From NCBI GenBank assembly GCA_037074615.1, contig CM073527.1, positions 4,614,848 to 4,678,847 on the forward strand: 64,000 nt of DNA. The letters are read 5' to 3'. Position numbers and translations under genes: made by a program. Shown here one piece after another: positions 25,575 through 37,873 of the stretch. The notes below the pieces were generated by a model. It saw nothing but the letters and a program-made list of their open reading frames with translations, was not told the origin of the DNA and did not search any database. Every line of letters begins with the position of its first letter. Within the stretch, counting starts at the first letter, position 1. This stretch comes from Leucaena leucocephala (lineage: Eukaryota > Streptophyta > Magnoliopsida > Fabales > Fabaceae).

Positions 25575-27012
25575 TTTGTTTATGTCAAGTTTCATTTTAG
25601 TTTAAAAAGTATAATTTTAGTCCTTTAAACTTAACACCTATTATTATTTGCCCATTAATGGTTTTTTCTCTTGTACAAGTATTTGTCCATTAATGTTTTA
25701 ATCTACTTAATAATAATTTGACTCATTCTATAAACATTATTGGTAAGTCACATTTATTGATAAAAAATAAGAGAAAAAGGAGAGGTGAGTTTAGATTAAT
25801 GCCTCATGAAGAACACATCGCTGAGTAAATATTATCAACGTGTTATTTCTATTATATCCACACACAAAGAGTTGACTTTTGACCACGCTAAAAAGAAAAT
25901 CACCGAATCAATAGATGTTGGTTCTAATAGAAGAAGCTTTGGCAATTTAAGCACAGTTACTCTAGTTTGAGGCTATATGAAAATAAAAAATGCCTTTAAA
26001 AAAATATTTTTATTTAAATCTAATAATACTCAAATATAATCTAGTCAAATAATTATATAAAAATATTCATAACTAAAAGTCTACATTGGTATGAGCGATT
26101 AGGATGGGAGGGGATAAAAAAAGTTTATGAGTTCGATTTTGAAAAATTAAAGTGGGATTAAGAATTTTTAATTAATTTTTCTTACCCTTTTATCTTATAT
26201 CTTCTCTTTCTTAAAATTTTATAACCCCATTTCTTTAAATTTTTTTAAAATTCCACTCAGAAAACCCTTGCATGTGTAGAACGTCATTCAGCTAGTTAGA
26301 GCTACTTGAAATAAACTTAAAGTTCTATGTGAGCTTGTGAAGACCTAATAAGTTGAGCTTGTGAAATCCTATAGAAATTAAAACCCTTGTTTTGTTGGTG
26401 AGCATGAGAAAAATCTATTAGGCAAATGTGATCGAAACCAAATAAATTCTTAAAAGGGCTAGTCATCAACTAAGAGGGTGACATTTAATGCATCTAACAT
26501 AGAAGCTAGCTAGTCGATTGCAAGAATTAGCGGACTATTATATCATATAAGAAAAAATAATAATAAATATCTATTTAAAAAATTAATTGTCCAATACTAT
26601 ATAAATTTAAGTACTAATACTTTTATATAAAATCTTCTAAAATATTGATACTTTCGGTATAAAATCATATCAAATAGTATCATGAGGTAATTAATTTTCT
26701 AAACATGTATTTATAGACAATTTTTAATATATATATATATATATAATAAAAGTTTTAGAACAGTATCTTTTTCTATTAGCTTGTATCTGAAACTTGCAAA
26801 AACATAACTCTCTAAAAACCAATGAGAAGTGCGGTTTAGAACAAAAATGTTAGTAGAAAACCAATTTAGTGCTTATTTTGTTTAACTTATTTTAAGCACA
26901 TTTGTACCGTACTAAATAAGTATACGAGAGGAATTTTGTCTTAAATTGCATAAACAAACGTTTTTAGGATATCCAATCATGATTGTAAAGAAGGACTTAA
27001 CTTCTCATCATC
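25575..27012. other. Intergenic AT-rich DNA
   Basis: The first ~120 bases (GTTTATGTCAAGTTTCATTTTAG...AGTCCTTTAAACTT) look like the right half of a host dispersed repeat split by CACTA element 2. The rest shows no gene. An (AT)n run lies at 26727-26745. Confidence 0.4.
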
Positions 27013-27015
27013 TAT

Positions 27016-27536
27016 GGGTATGTTTGGATAAAAGTTTATAAAATGACTTATAAAAAAAGAGTTTTTAGACATCTTTTTAAAAAATGGCTTTTAGATAAGA
27101 GTTTATAAAAAAAATAGTTTTAAATAAATAAATATTTACATAGTTATTACTAAAAAAGATTTTTATAATTGAAAAATTAACAGAAAGGGTATTATTTTAT
27201 TAAAAATAGAATAGATGAAAGAGTATAGGAAAAAGAGAAAAGATGAGAGATAGTAGAGGAGAGAAATGAGAGAGGAGAGAGAACAGAAAAGAGATAAGAG
27301 AGAGAAGAAATAATATAAGAAAAAGTAGGAGTAAAATAGTAATTAAGTAGTCCGTAAGTTATTTTACTATTTCAGAAGCTAGTTTTAGTAGTTTATCTAA
27401 AACTTTAGTTTTAAACCATAGTTTAATCTAAAAATATTTTTTAACAAATATAGATATTTATTTTAATTTTTTTAAACTAAAATTTGAGTTAAAATTCTTT
27501 TTAAAACTATAATTTTACACGTTACCAACCAAGCGG
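27016..27536. mobile_element. PIF/Harbinger-like MITE, copy A2
   Basis: Begins GGGTATGTTTGG and ends near CCAACCAAGCGG, with TAT on each side (27013-27015, 27537-27539). It shares with copy A1 the order: AAAGAGTTTTTA-type left arm, purine tract (GAGAGAGAAGAAA...), AGTAATTAAGTAGTCCGTAA, and TAAACCATAGTTTAATCTAAAA right arm. Non-coding. Confidence 0.55.
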
Positions 27537-27539
27537 TAT

Positions 27540-28654
27540 GTATTTAGCACTCAAACTAATTTTTCCTCTTAGGGTAAAAAAAAAGTATTGTCAATAATTC
27601 TAACTAGTTAACTAGATATTGAATACGTTCGAATATAAATCCTTTTTTAACTAAAATTATTTTCTACAAAATATAAGAGAAGGAGATATGGATAGTTATG
27701 TCGGTCATTTCTATTACCTCTCTCAAAAATTAAATATTATGACCCCACAAAGAAGAAGATTTCCAATCCACTTGAAGAAGGCCCCTTTCATATGCTTGAT
27801 TTTCTAGGGTCTACATACACAACTTGCCCATAATTAATAATCAAATCAAACCATCAAATAGCTTTTTTAAAAAAAATTATGAACTCAAATATAATGGACC
27901 CTACTTCTTCTGCAACTTTCATTCATATCATCTTTCATTTTCTCAGTTGAGAATAAGATAAAAATAATAATAATAACTTATAGTTTCTCTCTGTACGTAA
28001 GAATCCAATGGATCGAAACCTGTTTGTTTGTTTCCATTAATGTCGGCTTGCTTGAGTGGTTCAAAATTTTCTCAGAAATTTTCTCTTCCATGATTTTCTG
28101 CTTTCAGTTTTTCAGATGTGATTTTTCAAGTCGTAAAAGTCGGAGCATATTGGTATAAACAAACACAGATACACATATTATATATATATATATATATGAT
28201 GACAGGGGAATCTGTATGAATATGAAAGATATCTATAAGATCCATCGTATATTTTATTTCTTTTGTTGTGCTTTCAATTTGGTAATAAATTCGTATGTTA
28301 CCGAATTTTAAGACAAAACAGCTTTATCTACTAGCTAGTTATACGCAACAAAATGAAATGTCTATAAAAAATAAAATTTAATATAGTTGGTAGATAATAG
28401 CATCTTTTATACATTATTAGTCTTCAGCTTTTGGTTGAGGGTTAGTGTCTGAACTTAACAAAAAAAATAAATGTTTATTTATTTTATATTTGTTTTTATA
28501 ATAAACAATGTTAATATATTTTAAATTTTGAGTAAGTAATATATATATATATATATATATGAAATAGACATTTAATCACTTTCACAAACTCATTGGCACA
28601 GTATCCACAAGAACTTGCAGCTATTTAATCCCAAAAAGTAATAAGCCAGTGAAT
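27540..28654. other. Intergenic; promoter-like patch without a gene
   Basis: The stretch 27.9-28.15 kb (TTTCTCAGTTGAGAATAAG..., TTTCTCTCTGTACG...) is pyrimidine-rich like a plant leader, but no credible coding exon follows. Microsatellites lie at 28179-28197 and 28539-28560. Confidence 0.35.
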
Positions 28655-28662
28655 CCAAACAT

Positions 28663-29420
28663 TAGAGTGTGTATGGATAGAGTTAGATAAAATAGTTCTC
28701 TTACTTGGTGCCTTGCCTAAAAAAGGCATGGCTTGCATTTTACAGCCTAATGTTCAGTTTTATCCGATAAAAAATTTAATTATTTTGGACTGGGTATAAG
28801 CGGGGTGGATATGCCTAAATCGAAATATCCTGCTCATATTATGAAAAAAAATATGCAATTATGAAGTTATAAAATAATATTATATTCATGTAAATAATAT
28901 ACATAATTCACTAAGAATAAGGCAATAAAAAGATAATAATTAAAGTTTTAAAATCTATGGCATGTTAAAAAAAGTTTTGAAGTCTAAATAGTTTACAATT
29001 ATAACTTTGCATCAATCTCCCCAAAATTGACAAAGATGAAGCATCTGGAAAAAAAATGGTGGTTACCATAATTTAAAAAAAATAAAGAAAGAAATCAATT
29101 TAATTATAAATTTTGAAGGATGTAATTACCTACTTGACTACTCATATTTATAAAATTATCATTTAATTAACAGTATCAATCATATTCGTTCTATGTGAAA
29201 TAATATAATCTATAAATTTTGATATGTAAAAAGGTAACTAACTGGATAAGGCCAAATGGGTAGGATAACAACCCCTGCCCGATGTCCAACCTTGCCTAAA
29301 TATTGGCCCTACCCAAAATTACCCATTTAACATTAAGTCATTTTTTATCGACCTGGGTAGAGTATTTTTTATACGGGTTTGGCCGAATTCTTTAGGTTCT
29401 GAGCATCTTGTACAACCCTA
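28663..29420. mobile_element. hAT-type non-autonomous element B2
   Basis: Ends TAGAGTGTGTATGG and (minus strand) TAGGGTTGTACAAG. The flanking octamers CCAAACAT (28655-28662) and TCAAACAC (29421-29428) agree at 6 of 8 positions, both differences being transitions. The interior matches copies B3 and B5: GGTGCCTTGCCTAAAAAAGGCATGG, an AT-rich middle with ATCAATCTCCCCAAAATTGAC, then a GCCCGATGTCC-type right part. Confidence 0.75.
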
Positions 29421-29980
29421 TCAAACACTTAGTAGCAAGCGAAACAGTTTCTAATTAGTCTAATTAAGAGATTTTGATGTGGTTGATTAGATTAAATTTT
29501 ATATCTTTTTCCTCTTATTTTTTAGATTTTATATAATACCTACGAGGCCCACATAATAAAATTTAAAATATATATCCGTCAAGCATATAATATAACTGGT
29601 TCCTTAATTACTATACTCTGTACCATACATATGGTACAATAGTATTTATAAGTTATAAATAGTATGATTCATTAATTGACTCTATGTAATGCATGGAAGG
29701 CCACGTAGCTGTATAATAAATAAGAAAAAAAATTATGTTTGAAAGAATATATTAAAATGAAATATTACATCATATGTGTTGGATACCTACGTCAACGTGG
29801 CTTTAATAAATGTTGTACTTAAAATGTGGTGTACACTAATCCATCAACTCTCTAATAGACAAATTTCCAAACAAAACAATTGGCGTATAGGGTTGAAATT
29901 TATTTGGTTGGGAATTGAATCAAAGAGACGATAAAATCACCCAATAATTAAGTTGGTGTTTTGGTATAGAATTTAATTAA

Positions 29981-30120
29981 AAGAAAATGATATCTAAATC
30001 TTATATAAGGAATTAAATGTTAAAAAATTTTAAGAAATAACATAATTAATATTAAATCTTATGGGACTTCAGATAATTTTTTTTTTCAATTATTAAAAGA
30101 TATAACTTCTCCTTACTCAT
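29981..30120 (+). repeat. Orphan terminus of the allantoinase-carrying fold-back element family
   Basis: About 135 bases (AAGAAAATGATATCTAAATC...GGGACTTCAGATAATTTTTT...ATATAACTTCTCCTTACTCA) align end to end with the first bases of the fold-back element at 31660 (AAGGGAAAATGATATTTAAA...GGGACCTCAGATAAATTTTT...ATAATTATCCTTATTGAGA). Beyond the alignment the sequences differ. It is a solo or truncated terminus in the same orientation; I find no partner end. Confidence 0.65.
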
Positions 30121-30160
30121 ATTCCCTTATATTATCCTTGATGCTGGAAATAAAGAAAGA

Positions 30161-30265
30161 ATGAGTCGACACTATTTACCGTTAATGTTCTTCTCTTTAT
30201 TGCCTTTGTCTTCTATTCTCTTCGTACCTCTCACCTTCTCGCGTCCTTTTTCTTCTTCGCCTTAA
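30161..30265 (+). CDS. Small hydrophobic ORF next to the orphan terminus
   Basis: A 34-codon ORF starting MSRHYLPLMFFSLLPLSSIL with a long Leu/Phe/Pro-rich stretch that resembles a signal peptide or membrane anchor. It sits just inside the orphan transposon terminus at 29981-30120, in the same relative position as the captured N-terminal allantoinase exon in the large element. It could therefore be another captured first exon, or chance. I do not recognise the parent gene. Confidence 0.2.
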   Translation: MSRHYLPLMFFSLLPLSSILFVPLTFSRPFSSSP

Positions 30266-30483
30266 GTTCAAACAAGCTGCACAGTTATTTTTCTAAATTG
30301 TTCTTCTTCAACACTAACCTAGAACGGGATTTATTTGGTCTTGAGTCTAGAGGTATCCCTGAAAAAATAGACACGAAGAGAAGAAGAATTTAGATACTCA
30401 TTCTGGTTGCTGTAAAACGTAAATGACAAAGCATATTCTAATATGAAAGGGGACATAATTATTATTATAGTATGTAATAGTTG

Positions 30484-30555
30484 TCAACCGCTAAAAAGTA
30501 TATATTTTATTGTAGTTCTTGGTAACCGTTATAAAATCAGATTTTTTTTGTAATT
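30484..30555 (+). repeat. Decayed right end of a family I CACTA element
   Basis: TCAACCGCTAAAAAGT...GGTAACCGTTATAAAATCAG...TTTTTTTTGTAATTG resembles the right terminus of element 2 (AACCGTTATAAAATATT...TTTTTTGTAGTG), with the last bases GTAGTG changed to GTAATTG. No left partner is seen. Confidence 0.45.
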
Positions 30556-31894
30556 GAGGGGCCAACTTCTAATAATATTTTTATCAAATGAACAAATAAA
30601 TTGCTACTTACAATTCTTAATATAAAATATATTTAATTAATTTAAATAAATTAAAGGAATTAGTTAACTTAATTAATTGTAATGATTGTGTGTTAGTTTC
30701 CTTAAAATATCTTTTTTAATCATATGTATTTAAATTACTTTTGATAAAAACTCTTTAATATGTACAATTATATAAAGATATATTGAGAAAAAATTATAAT
30801 TTTATAAGATAAAATGATTGAGGTATTATATTCAAAATTAAAATAGATTTTTTATTTAATTTTTATATTAAAATTAAAGAGAATATAATATTATAAATAT
30901 AATAATTTAAACAGGCATGTGTATAGAAATTCCAGGAGATGGAAGTTAGTGATGAATCATTTAAATTTTTCAATAATTTGTGCCTAAAATAAACAAAAAA
31001 GAACTCCTTGTCATTAATTAGTTCATCATTATATTTTACTAATAATTAGCCATATGTCAAGAAGCTATTTACAAATTACATAAAATTTATAAGATATAAC
31101 CTAAAATTTTAAGAGGTATATCTATAAGAAGAATAAAATTGAAGTTAAAGGCTTTTATAGGCTTTAACTTGTTCTGATCCATTAGTAGCATAATTATTAA
31201 GTAACGAAATGTACATATCATTATACATCAACATATATTTGTCTGATATTATTTATAAATTATTTTTAATATATATTTTTTATAGATAATTTTTTTTAAT
31301 TTTATTAACATTGCCTTAAATTTCAATAGATTATTAACTTTATTCCCGTTTTACATAAATTACACCCTATGACAAAAAAATTAACAAATTAATAAATAAA
31401 GAGTAAAATTATATATACATATAAAAAATTTGATGATATGATTTATAAATATAAATAAAAAATATATTATCTTCCTACCTTATAAATAAAATCAGAGTAT
31501 TATTTATAATTTATTAGTAATATAATTCGTTAGTGAGTATATTTGTAAGTTTCTTTGCATGTATGCTTTAAGCTATGAGACTTATCTATGAGAGCTTTTA
31601 AACCTAATTCCTCATATTTTTTTCTCAACAAAAGTTTAAAAACTGTGAGTTAATACAATAAAGGGAAAATGATATTTAAATCCCGTGAAAGGTATTAAAT
31701 GCTAAAAAAATCTCAGAAAATGACATAATTAATGTCAAGTCCATGGGACCTCAGATAAATTTTTTCGAATTGTGAAAAGACATAATTATCCTTATTGAGA
31801 ATCTTTTGTCCCTGCTTCCTGCTCAAACCATATAATCAAACAGAGCAAAGCTATTACTGCTTCACCGCTTCAAAGTTTATTGTCATCGATAGAA

Positions 31895-32981
31895 ATGGAT
31901 TATCTTCTCTGGAAGCTTTTGCCTCCATTAGCACTTCTCATCTCCTTCGTAACCTTCTTTTTCTTACAAAATTCCTACATGGCTCATTTGCTTTAGTTGA
32001 AGAAGGTTTACTTTCTATTCATCTTCTCTTATCTTTTTTATTTATTCATATACACTCCTTTTTAGCTATTTTGATGGGATATGTTGATTCTGACCAAAAT
32101 CACGACTTCTTTTTTTTGAAGGATGGAGTGAACTTGTGGTTCTCTCTTTTTAAGTATTTTGACTAGTTTAACCTTTGAGTTTTACTTGATCATTTGTCAC
32201 TGTTATGTTCTAAAAGTGTTGAATTTCTCTATATTAGAGGTATAATGTCTATTTAGTGAACTTCTCCAATGATTTTGCATGTGTTCTTGATGGGTAGTGG
32301 TTATCTGGAATGTGACTATTATTCTTACTATTTTTTGACTTTTTCCCCATTGTATCATTGATATATATAACTTAGTGCTCTCACTCTGTTTCTAAAGGTG
32401 GTGTAACAACAGTGGTTGATATGCCTCTAAATAATCACCCGACAACAGTGTCTAAGGAAACAATGTAACTAAAGGTATCTTTGAACAATTATATGTCTCT
32501 TAAGTTTTGATTTTTAAAATATTTAATAAGAACATTCATGGCAGTAAGAACACGCCATCGCTTGTTTTATTATGAACTCATTTATATCAAAGAGAGGAGG
32601 GCATAGTTCCTTCTAGATGCGTTAATTTACATCTTTGGGAGGTTTAATATTCTAATATCTGGTAAAGCTCTTTTTTGTGCTATTGAATTTAAATCCATGG
32701 TGATTAACTATTAAATGTTGGTCCTTTCTCTTTCATTAACATTGTGATCAATTTCTTGGTTACAGCTTAAGGCTACTAAGAAGAAACTCTATGTTGATGT
32801 TGGTATGATTGACAAACTATACTTTGGAATACAAGTGATGGAGTTTCTGAAAAAGTACAATCAATGGAGATTCTAAACAAATTTGGCATAGACAGGTTTC
32901 TGGGGAGGTATAATCCCTGAAGATGCACTTAATACGAGTATTTTGGAAGGTCTTTTACATGCCGGAGTTGTTGGTGTCAAG
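31895..32981 (+). pseudogene. ALN: Captured allantoinase gene fragment, left arm
   Basis: Four pieces of a plant allantoinase are in order. (i) 31895-31996, the N-terminus MDYLLWKLLPPLALLISFVT with its hydrophobic anchor, then a stop. (ii) 32398-32474, encoding GGVTTVVDMPLNNHPTTVSK followed by ETM and a stop where the family has Lys. (iii) 32766-32802, ending KKLYVDVG. (iv) 32896-32981, GFWGGIIPEDALNTSILEGL then LHAGVVGVK. AG acceptors precede pieces ii-iv and GT donors follow each, in compatible phases, so genomic DNA with introns was captured. The parent enzyme hydrolyses allantoin to allantoate in ureide catabolism. The exons with the metal-binding HVH motif and everything after piece iv are absent, so no activity is possible. 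Confidence 0.88.
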
Positions 32982-34289
32982 GTAATGTTCAAAAACCTAT
33001 TCATTATTACTATAATTATGTTCAGAGGCCAAGGAAATGATCATAATGTTTAATATATTTCTCAAGAGAAGTTGAATCTTGCACTTTCTCTGACATTAAT
33101 TCAATACTCATTTTAATACTAAGAATCTTTAGAATCTGGACATGTCTAGAGTTTGCCTCATTATATATGTTTGAAATAGTACTTTGTTATCATGTCGTTA
33201 TTGCTTGAGCTACTGTGTTTTATCCATCTTCTTGATGACCATTTGTTGTCCCCACAAACCTACTGAAATTGTTGGTATGGTGGTCCATGTATGAGCTATG
33301 TACTATAGTGTGTGGCTGAAGTATGAGCTATAAAAGATGACACACATAAATATGGACATTGTGTTTGTACCATGGCTTTTTTATCATTTGAGTTGTAGGT
33401 TAACTATGTTTATTTAGGGTTTTAAAAGTTATATTCGGTTTACAAGAATTTGTGGTGTATTTACTTTAGTATATTAAGAAAATATGAACATTAGAAATGT
33501 TCATTCAAAGTGTGAATGACAAATTATGATTTGATATGCGAGGCAATATGAGTTGTTATTATAGTACACGATAGTTGTTAATATAAGTACTAGAGTTGTT
33601 AATATTATATGTCTGGTGTAGGTTGTCATTACTAATGGAGAGTTTATCTAGAAATCATCTATTATATTATGTTTATATGGGGGACAATTTGGAAATGATG
33701 GAGAATGCCATACATATGTTGGTGGTCAAGTAACAACAATATCCATAAAGGAAGGCATAACATATATTATGAGTTCAAAATATTAGTAGCATCACTTTTT
33801 AGGAAATAAAGTGATGAAATTATAATAAAATTCACTGTTAGATTTGATCAACATACATTTGTTGTCATGTATAATGATGAAGGAGTTGAGCATTTTATAA
33901 TATTCAATAGAGAAAGTGACCATGTGTAAATATGTAGTACACTGATTTTTACTTTGTAAATATCTGTACACAATGATAAAAGTAATTTTTTATAACATTG
34001 ATCAATATCCATCTATCTGGAAGGTAGGGTGAATCTTGATGAAAGTGATTATGTTTGATATACTCATTTTATATTTACTGCCAAAAACTGATGTAATTGT
34101 AATGTTCATATATGTGAAGTTATATCCTAACTATAATGATTATGGGAAGAATGATTATGAAGTTATATATATGAAGTTATTTAATTGTGTTTAATCCTGC
34201 AGTCTGTTTTTTCTGCTTCAATCAAGGTGTTATGAAGTTGAGGCCATTGCACTTTCTATCTGCAGAATTCTTGGGAAGAATTATGAAGT

Positions 34290-34905
34290 AGTTATTATTC
34301 CTTTACTATGGGGTTGTTATTTGTACTGGTGGGGTTATTATTTTTCTAGTTGTTTATTTTTTCCTCTGGACTTGATACTTTTTCAGTTGTAGGTTGTTCT
34401 GTTTTTATTAGAAGTTGTTAATCCTTCTGGACTTATTATTTTTTCAGTTCTTTATTTTTCCTTTTGGTCTTATTACTTTACAGTTATGGGATTATTCTAT
34501 TTTCATTGGTTAAATTGTTATTCCTTTACTACTAGGTTGTTATTTATAAATGTTAGAATTGTTATTTTTGTTGTCGTGGATAAATTATTTTTTAGTTGTC
34601 AAGTTCTTATTCCTTCACTATAGGATTCTTATTTTCTACTGATAGAGTTGTTATTTTTATTGACATCGGGTAGTTGTTATTTATAAGTGGTTGTTATGCC
34701 TTCACTATGGGGTTATTATTTTTTACTACTGGAGTTGTTATTCCTTTAATATGTGGTTGTTATTTATAAATGTTGGAGTTGTTATTTTTACTGTCGTTGG
34801 TAAGTTATTTTTCAATGGTTTCAGTTGTTATGCCTTCACTATAGAATTGTTATTCCTTTACTATGGAGTTGTTATTATTTTAATACGGGGTTGTTATTTT
34901 TAAGT
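34290..34905. repeat. GTTGTTATT-type minisatellite in the loop of the fold-back element
   Basis: Irregular units of about 30-70 bases built around GGTTGTTATTTATAAATG, GAGTTGTTATTCCTTTA and CTATGGGGTTGTTATT repeat many times. The complementary pattern (AATAACAACT) reappears at 35270-35440 and 35720-35850, so the loop is itself partly inverted. Open frames through it (such as 34691-34903) follow the repeat and are not genes. Confidence 0.75.
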
Positions 34906-36545
34906 GTCAAGCCAGTGATTAACCATATAATAACATAACCATTAGTTAGTTTAATATTCCTAAAGTAGAAGTTTTTTTACTTAGAATTCCTACTATGTTT
35001 GACAAATGACTTTGTTATATATATGGATAGACTTTAAAATCAATTGAAGTTGCAACTGTATATTCTCTAAGGTCATTTATAACCAAACTATTATGATACT
35101 GACTGCCATTTTTTTTGTAATTATCCTACTGCTTTTATGCTATCATATGTTACAACTCTACGGTAAAGGAATATCAACTTGATCACATTTATTCTCATAT
35201 ATTTAAGAGACCCAAAAGGCACTGGCTACGTCATCATAACACTTAGAATGAACCAAATAAACATGAATCTGGCTGAAAAAGTAATAACTCTACCACTAAG
35301 TAATAACAAGTCTATGGTGAAAGAATAACAATTTGGATACATTTCTACCCGACCCCTGTAATAAGCCAAAAAAATAGAACTTTGTATAAGAAAATAACAA
35401 CTCCAACAACAACAAATGACAACTTCCTATGGAAAAAATAATAACTTTACACATTTATTCCCAACACCATTCAAATGAGAATATAACTTCATATATATGT
35501 ACTTTACAATTCACAAAATAAAATAGAGAGTGCACAATGCATTTACACAAGTATGATTGCATTGTGTATGATATTGTATACATGATTGTGAGATACAAGT
35601 ATGATAGCATTGGACTAAAATTTTCATCTTTATATTTCTCATTTGCATAAAGCACCAGTGTGACAACAACTAAAATAGGCTTCAAGATCACAAGCTTTCC
35701 AGATGATCATGCCATCAGTAATAACAACCTGCCAGCTCCAAATTATTAACAACTCAACCACTAATATTAAAAATTATTGCGTACTATAATAACAACTCAT
35801 GTTCCCCTTCCATATCAGATCATGTTCTATCATCACATTTTACAGTAACATTTCTAAGTTCATTCTTTCTTTATACACTCAAGTAAAACAACTCTAACCA
35901 GTTATGGGTTCTAATAAAATAACTGCAAAAGCATAAACAACAATCTTATTCTAATTCCAAAGCTCATTTCTTTAGAATGCAAGGCCATAAGCCCATAATC
36001 AATGTCTTACCATGAAGGTGGCCTAGTCTTAAGATACGTTGAATAATGACGAGCATCATCATTATCTTTGAGCTACAAATCATTTCCTGAATTTAGTTGA
36101 ATCTCAGCATGCACAAGTAAACGTTTTCTATACTTGGCCAGCACAGGCAGTCCCTCCTACCAAACAAATTAGCGTAACAATTGTATTGTACAATCCAACA
36201 AAGGAAAAGGAACTTCATACTACTTGAAGTGAGTACCTATAAGCAGATGACGATATATCAAACAAAGCCACAATCCAAAATCGTACTAATTGATGAGGAA
36301 ATAGGAAAACACAATAGCTCAAGCAATAATAGCATGATAACAAAGTACCATTTCAAACATATATAACGAGGCAGACTCTGGACATGTCTAGATTACAAAG
36401 ATTCTCAATATTAAAATGAGCATTGAATTAATTTCAGAGAAAGTGCAAGATTCAACTTCTCCTAAGAAATATATTAAACATTATGAACATTTTCTTGGCC
36501 TCTGAACAGAATTACAGTAATAATGAATAGGTTTTTGAACATTAC

Positions 36546-37630
36546 CTTGACACCACAACTCCAGCACGTAAGAGACCTTCCAAAATACTCGTATTAAGTG
36601 CATTTTCAGGGATTATACCTCCCCAGAAACCTGTCAATGCCAAACTTTTTCAGAATCTCCATTGATTGTACTTTTCCATAAACTCCATCACTTGTATTCT
36701 AAAGTATAGTTTGTCAATCATACCAACATCAACATAGAGTTTCTTTTGAGTAGCCTCAAGTTGTAATCAAGAAATCGAGCACAATGTTAAGGAAAGAGAA
36801 AGCACAAAAATTTAACAGTTAATCACCATGGATTTAAATTCAATACCACAAAAAATAGCTTTACCATATATTAGAATATTAAACACCCCAAAGATGTAAA
36901 TTAATGCATCTAGAAGGAACTATGCCCTCCTCTCTTTGATATAAATGAGTTCATACTAAAACAAGCGATGGCGTGTTCTTACTACCATGAATGTTCTTAT
37001 TAAATATTTTAAAATTCAAAACGTAAGAGACATATAATTGTTCAAAGATGCCTTTAGTTACATTGTTTCCTTAGACACTGTTGTTGGGTGATTATTTAGA
37101 GGCATGTCAACCACTGTTGTTACACCACCTTTAGAAACAGAGTGAGAGCACTAAGTTATATATATCAATGATATAATGGGAAAAAAGTCAAGAAATAGTA
37201 ACAATAATAGTCACATTCTAGATAACCACTACCCATCAAGAACACATGAAAAATTATTGGAGAAGTCCACTAAATAGACATTATACCTCTAATGTAGAGA
37301 AATCCAACACTTTCAGAACATAGTAGTGACAAATGATGAAGTAAAACTCAAAGGTTAAACTAGTCAAAATACCTAAAAAAAGAATGTCACAAGTTCACTC
37401 CGTACTTCAAAAAAAAGAAGTCACAATTTTGGTCAAAAGTAAGATATCCTGTCAAAATAGCTAAAAAGGAGTGTATATGAATAAATAAAAAAGATAAGAG
37501 AAGATGAATAGAAAGTAAACATTCTTCAACTGTAGTAAGTGAGCCATGTAGAAATTTTGTAAGAAAAAGAAGCTACGAAGGAGACGAGAAGTGCTAATCT
37601 AGATAAAAGCTTCTAGAGAAGATAATCTAT
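36546..37630 (-). pseudogene. ALN: Captured allantoinase gene fragment, right arm
   Basis: The mirror copy of the left-arm fragment. On the minus strand: N-terminal piece just below 37630, where the ATG is ATA and the first Trp codon is TAG. Then 37128-37052 (the GGVTTVVDMPLNN exon; donor GC instead of GT), 36760-36724 (...KKLYVDVG; acceptor AG changed to AA), and 36630-36546 (GFWGGIIPENALNTSILEGL; a one-base deletion shifts the last codons). It differs from the left arm by scattered substitutions, so the arms have diverged independently since duplication. It encodes Glu-Asn (PEN) where the left arm has Glu-Asp; my recollection of the family favours PEN or PDN here. Confidence 0.88.
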
Positions 37631-37873
37631 TTTTATAGATGACGATGAACTCTGAAGCATTGAAGCAGTAATAGATTTGCTCTATTTGATTATATGGTTT
37701 GAGCAGGAAGCAACAAAGCATGGATAAAAGATTCTCAATAAGTATAGTTATATTTTTTTACAATTAAAAAAAATTATTTAAAATATTATGGAACTTAACA
37801 TTAATTATATTATTTTTTGAGATTTTTTTAACATTTAATGCCATTTATATTATTTAAATATTATTTTTCCCTC

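Larger units (their letters stand above)
29429..31659. other. Intergenic with transposon relics
   Basis: Apart from the Mutator-like end (29981-30120), a small ORF (30161-30265), a decayed CACTA end (30484-30555) and part of the dispersed AT-rich repeat (30600-30780), I see nothing coding. Composition is very AT-rich, with a run-up of simple A/T tracts to the fold-back element. Confidence 0.4.
31660..37873. mobile_element. Fold-back Mutator-like element carrying allantoinase fragments in both arms
   Basis: The two ends are AAAGGGAAAATGATATTTAA and, read on the minus strand, GAGGGAAAAATAATATTTAA. Flanking 9-mers are TAATACAAT (31651-31659) and TAATAAAAT (37874-37882), an 8/9 match as expected for the 9-bp Mutator target duplication. 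The left arm 31660 to about 33230 pairs with the right arm about 36303 to 37873. Coordinates of matching points sum to a nearly constant 69530, so the arms have few length changes. The loop (33230-36300) has no transposase; it has a GTTGTTATT-type minisatellite and other AT-rich DNA. Both arms carry exons of an allantoinase gene. This is a Pack-MULE-type structure: non-autonomous and gene-capturing. Confidence 0.8.

Noticed and set aside
31795..32166. 123-codon plus-strand open frame
   Set aside because: It overlaps the captured allantoinase N-terminal exon in a different frame; the homologous frame starts at 31895.
31660..37873. Functional allantoinase gene
   Set aside because: Exons with the metal-binding residues and most of the protein are missing, stops interrupt the N-terminal and second pieces, and the right arm lacks the start codon and two splice sites.
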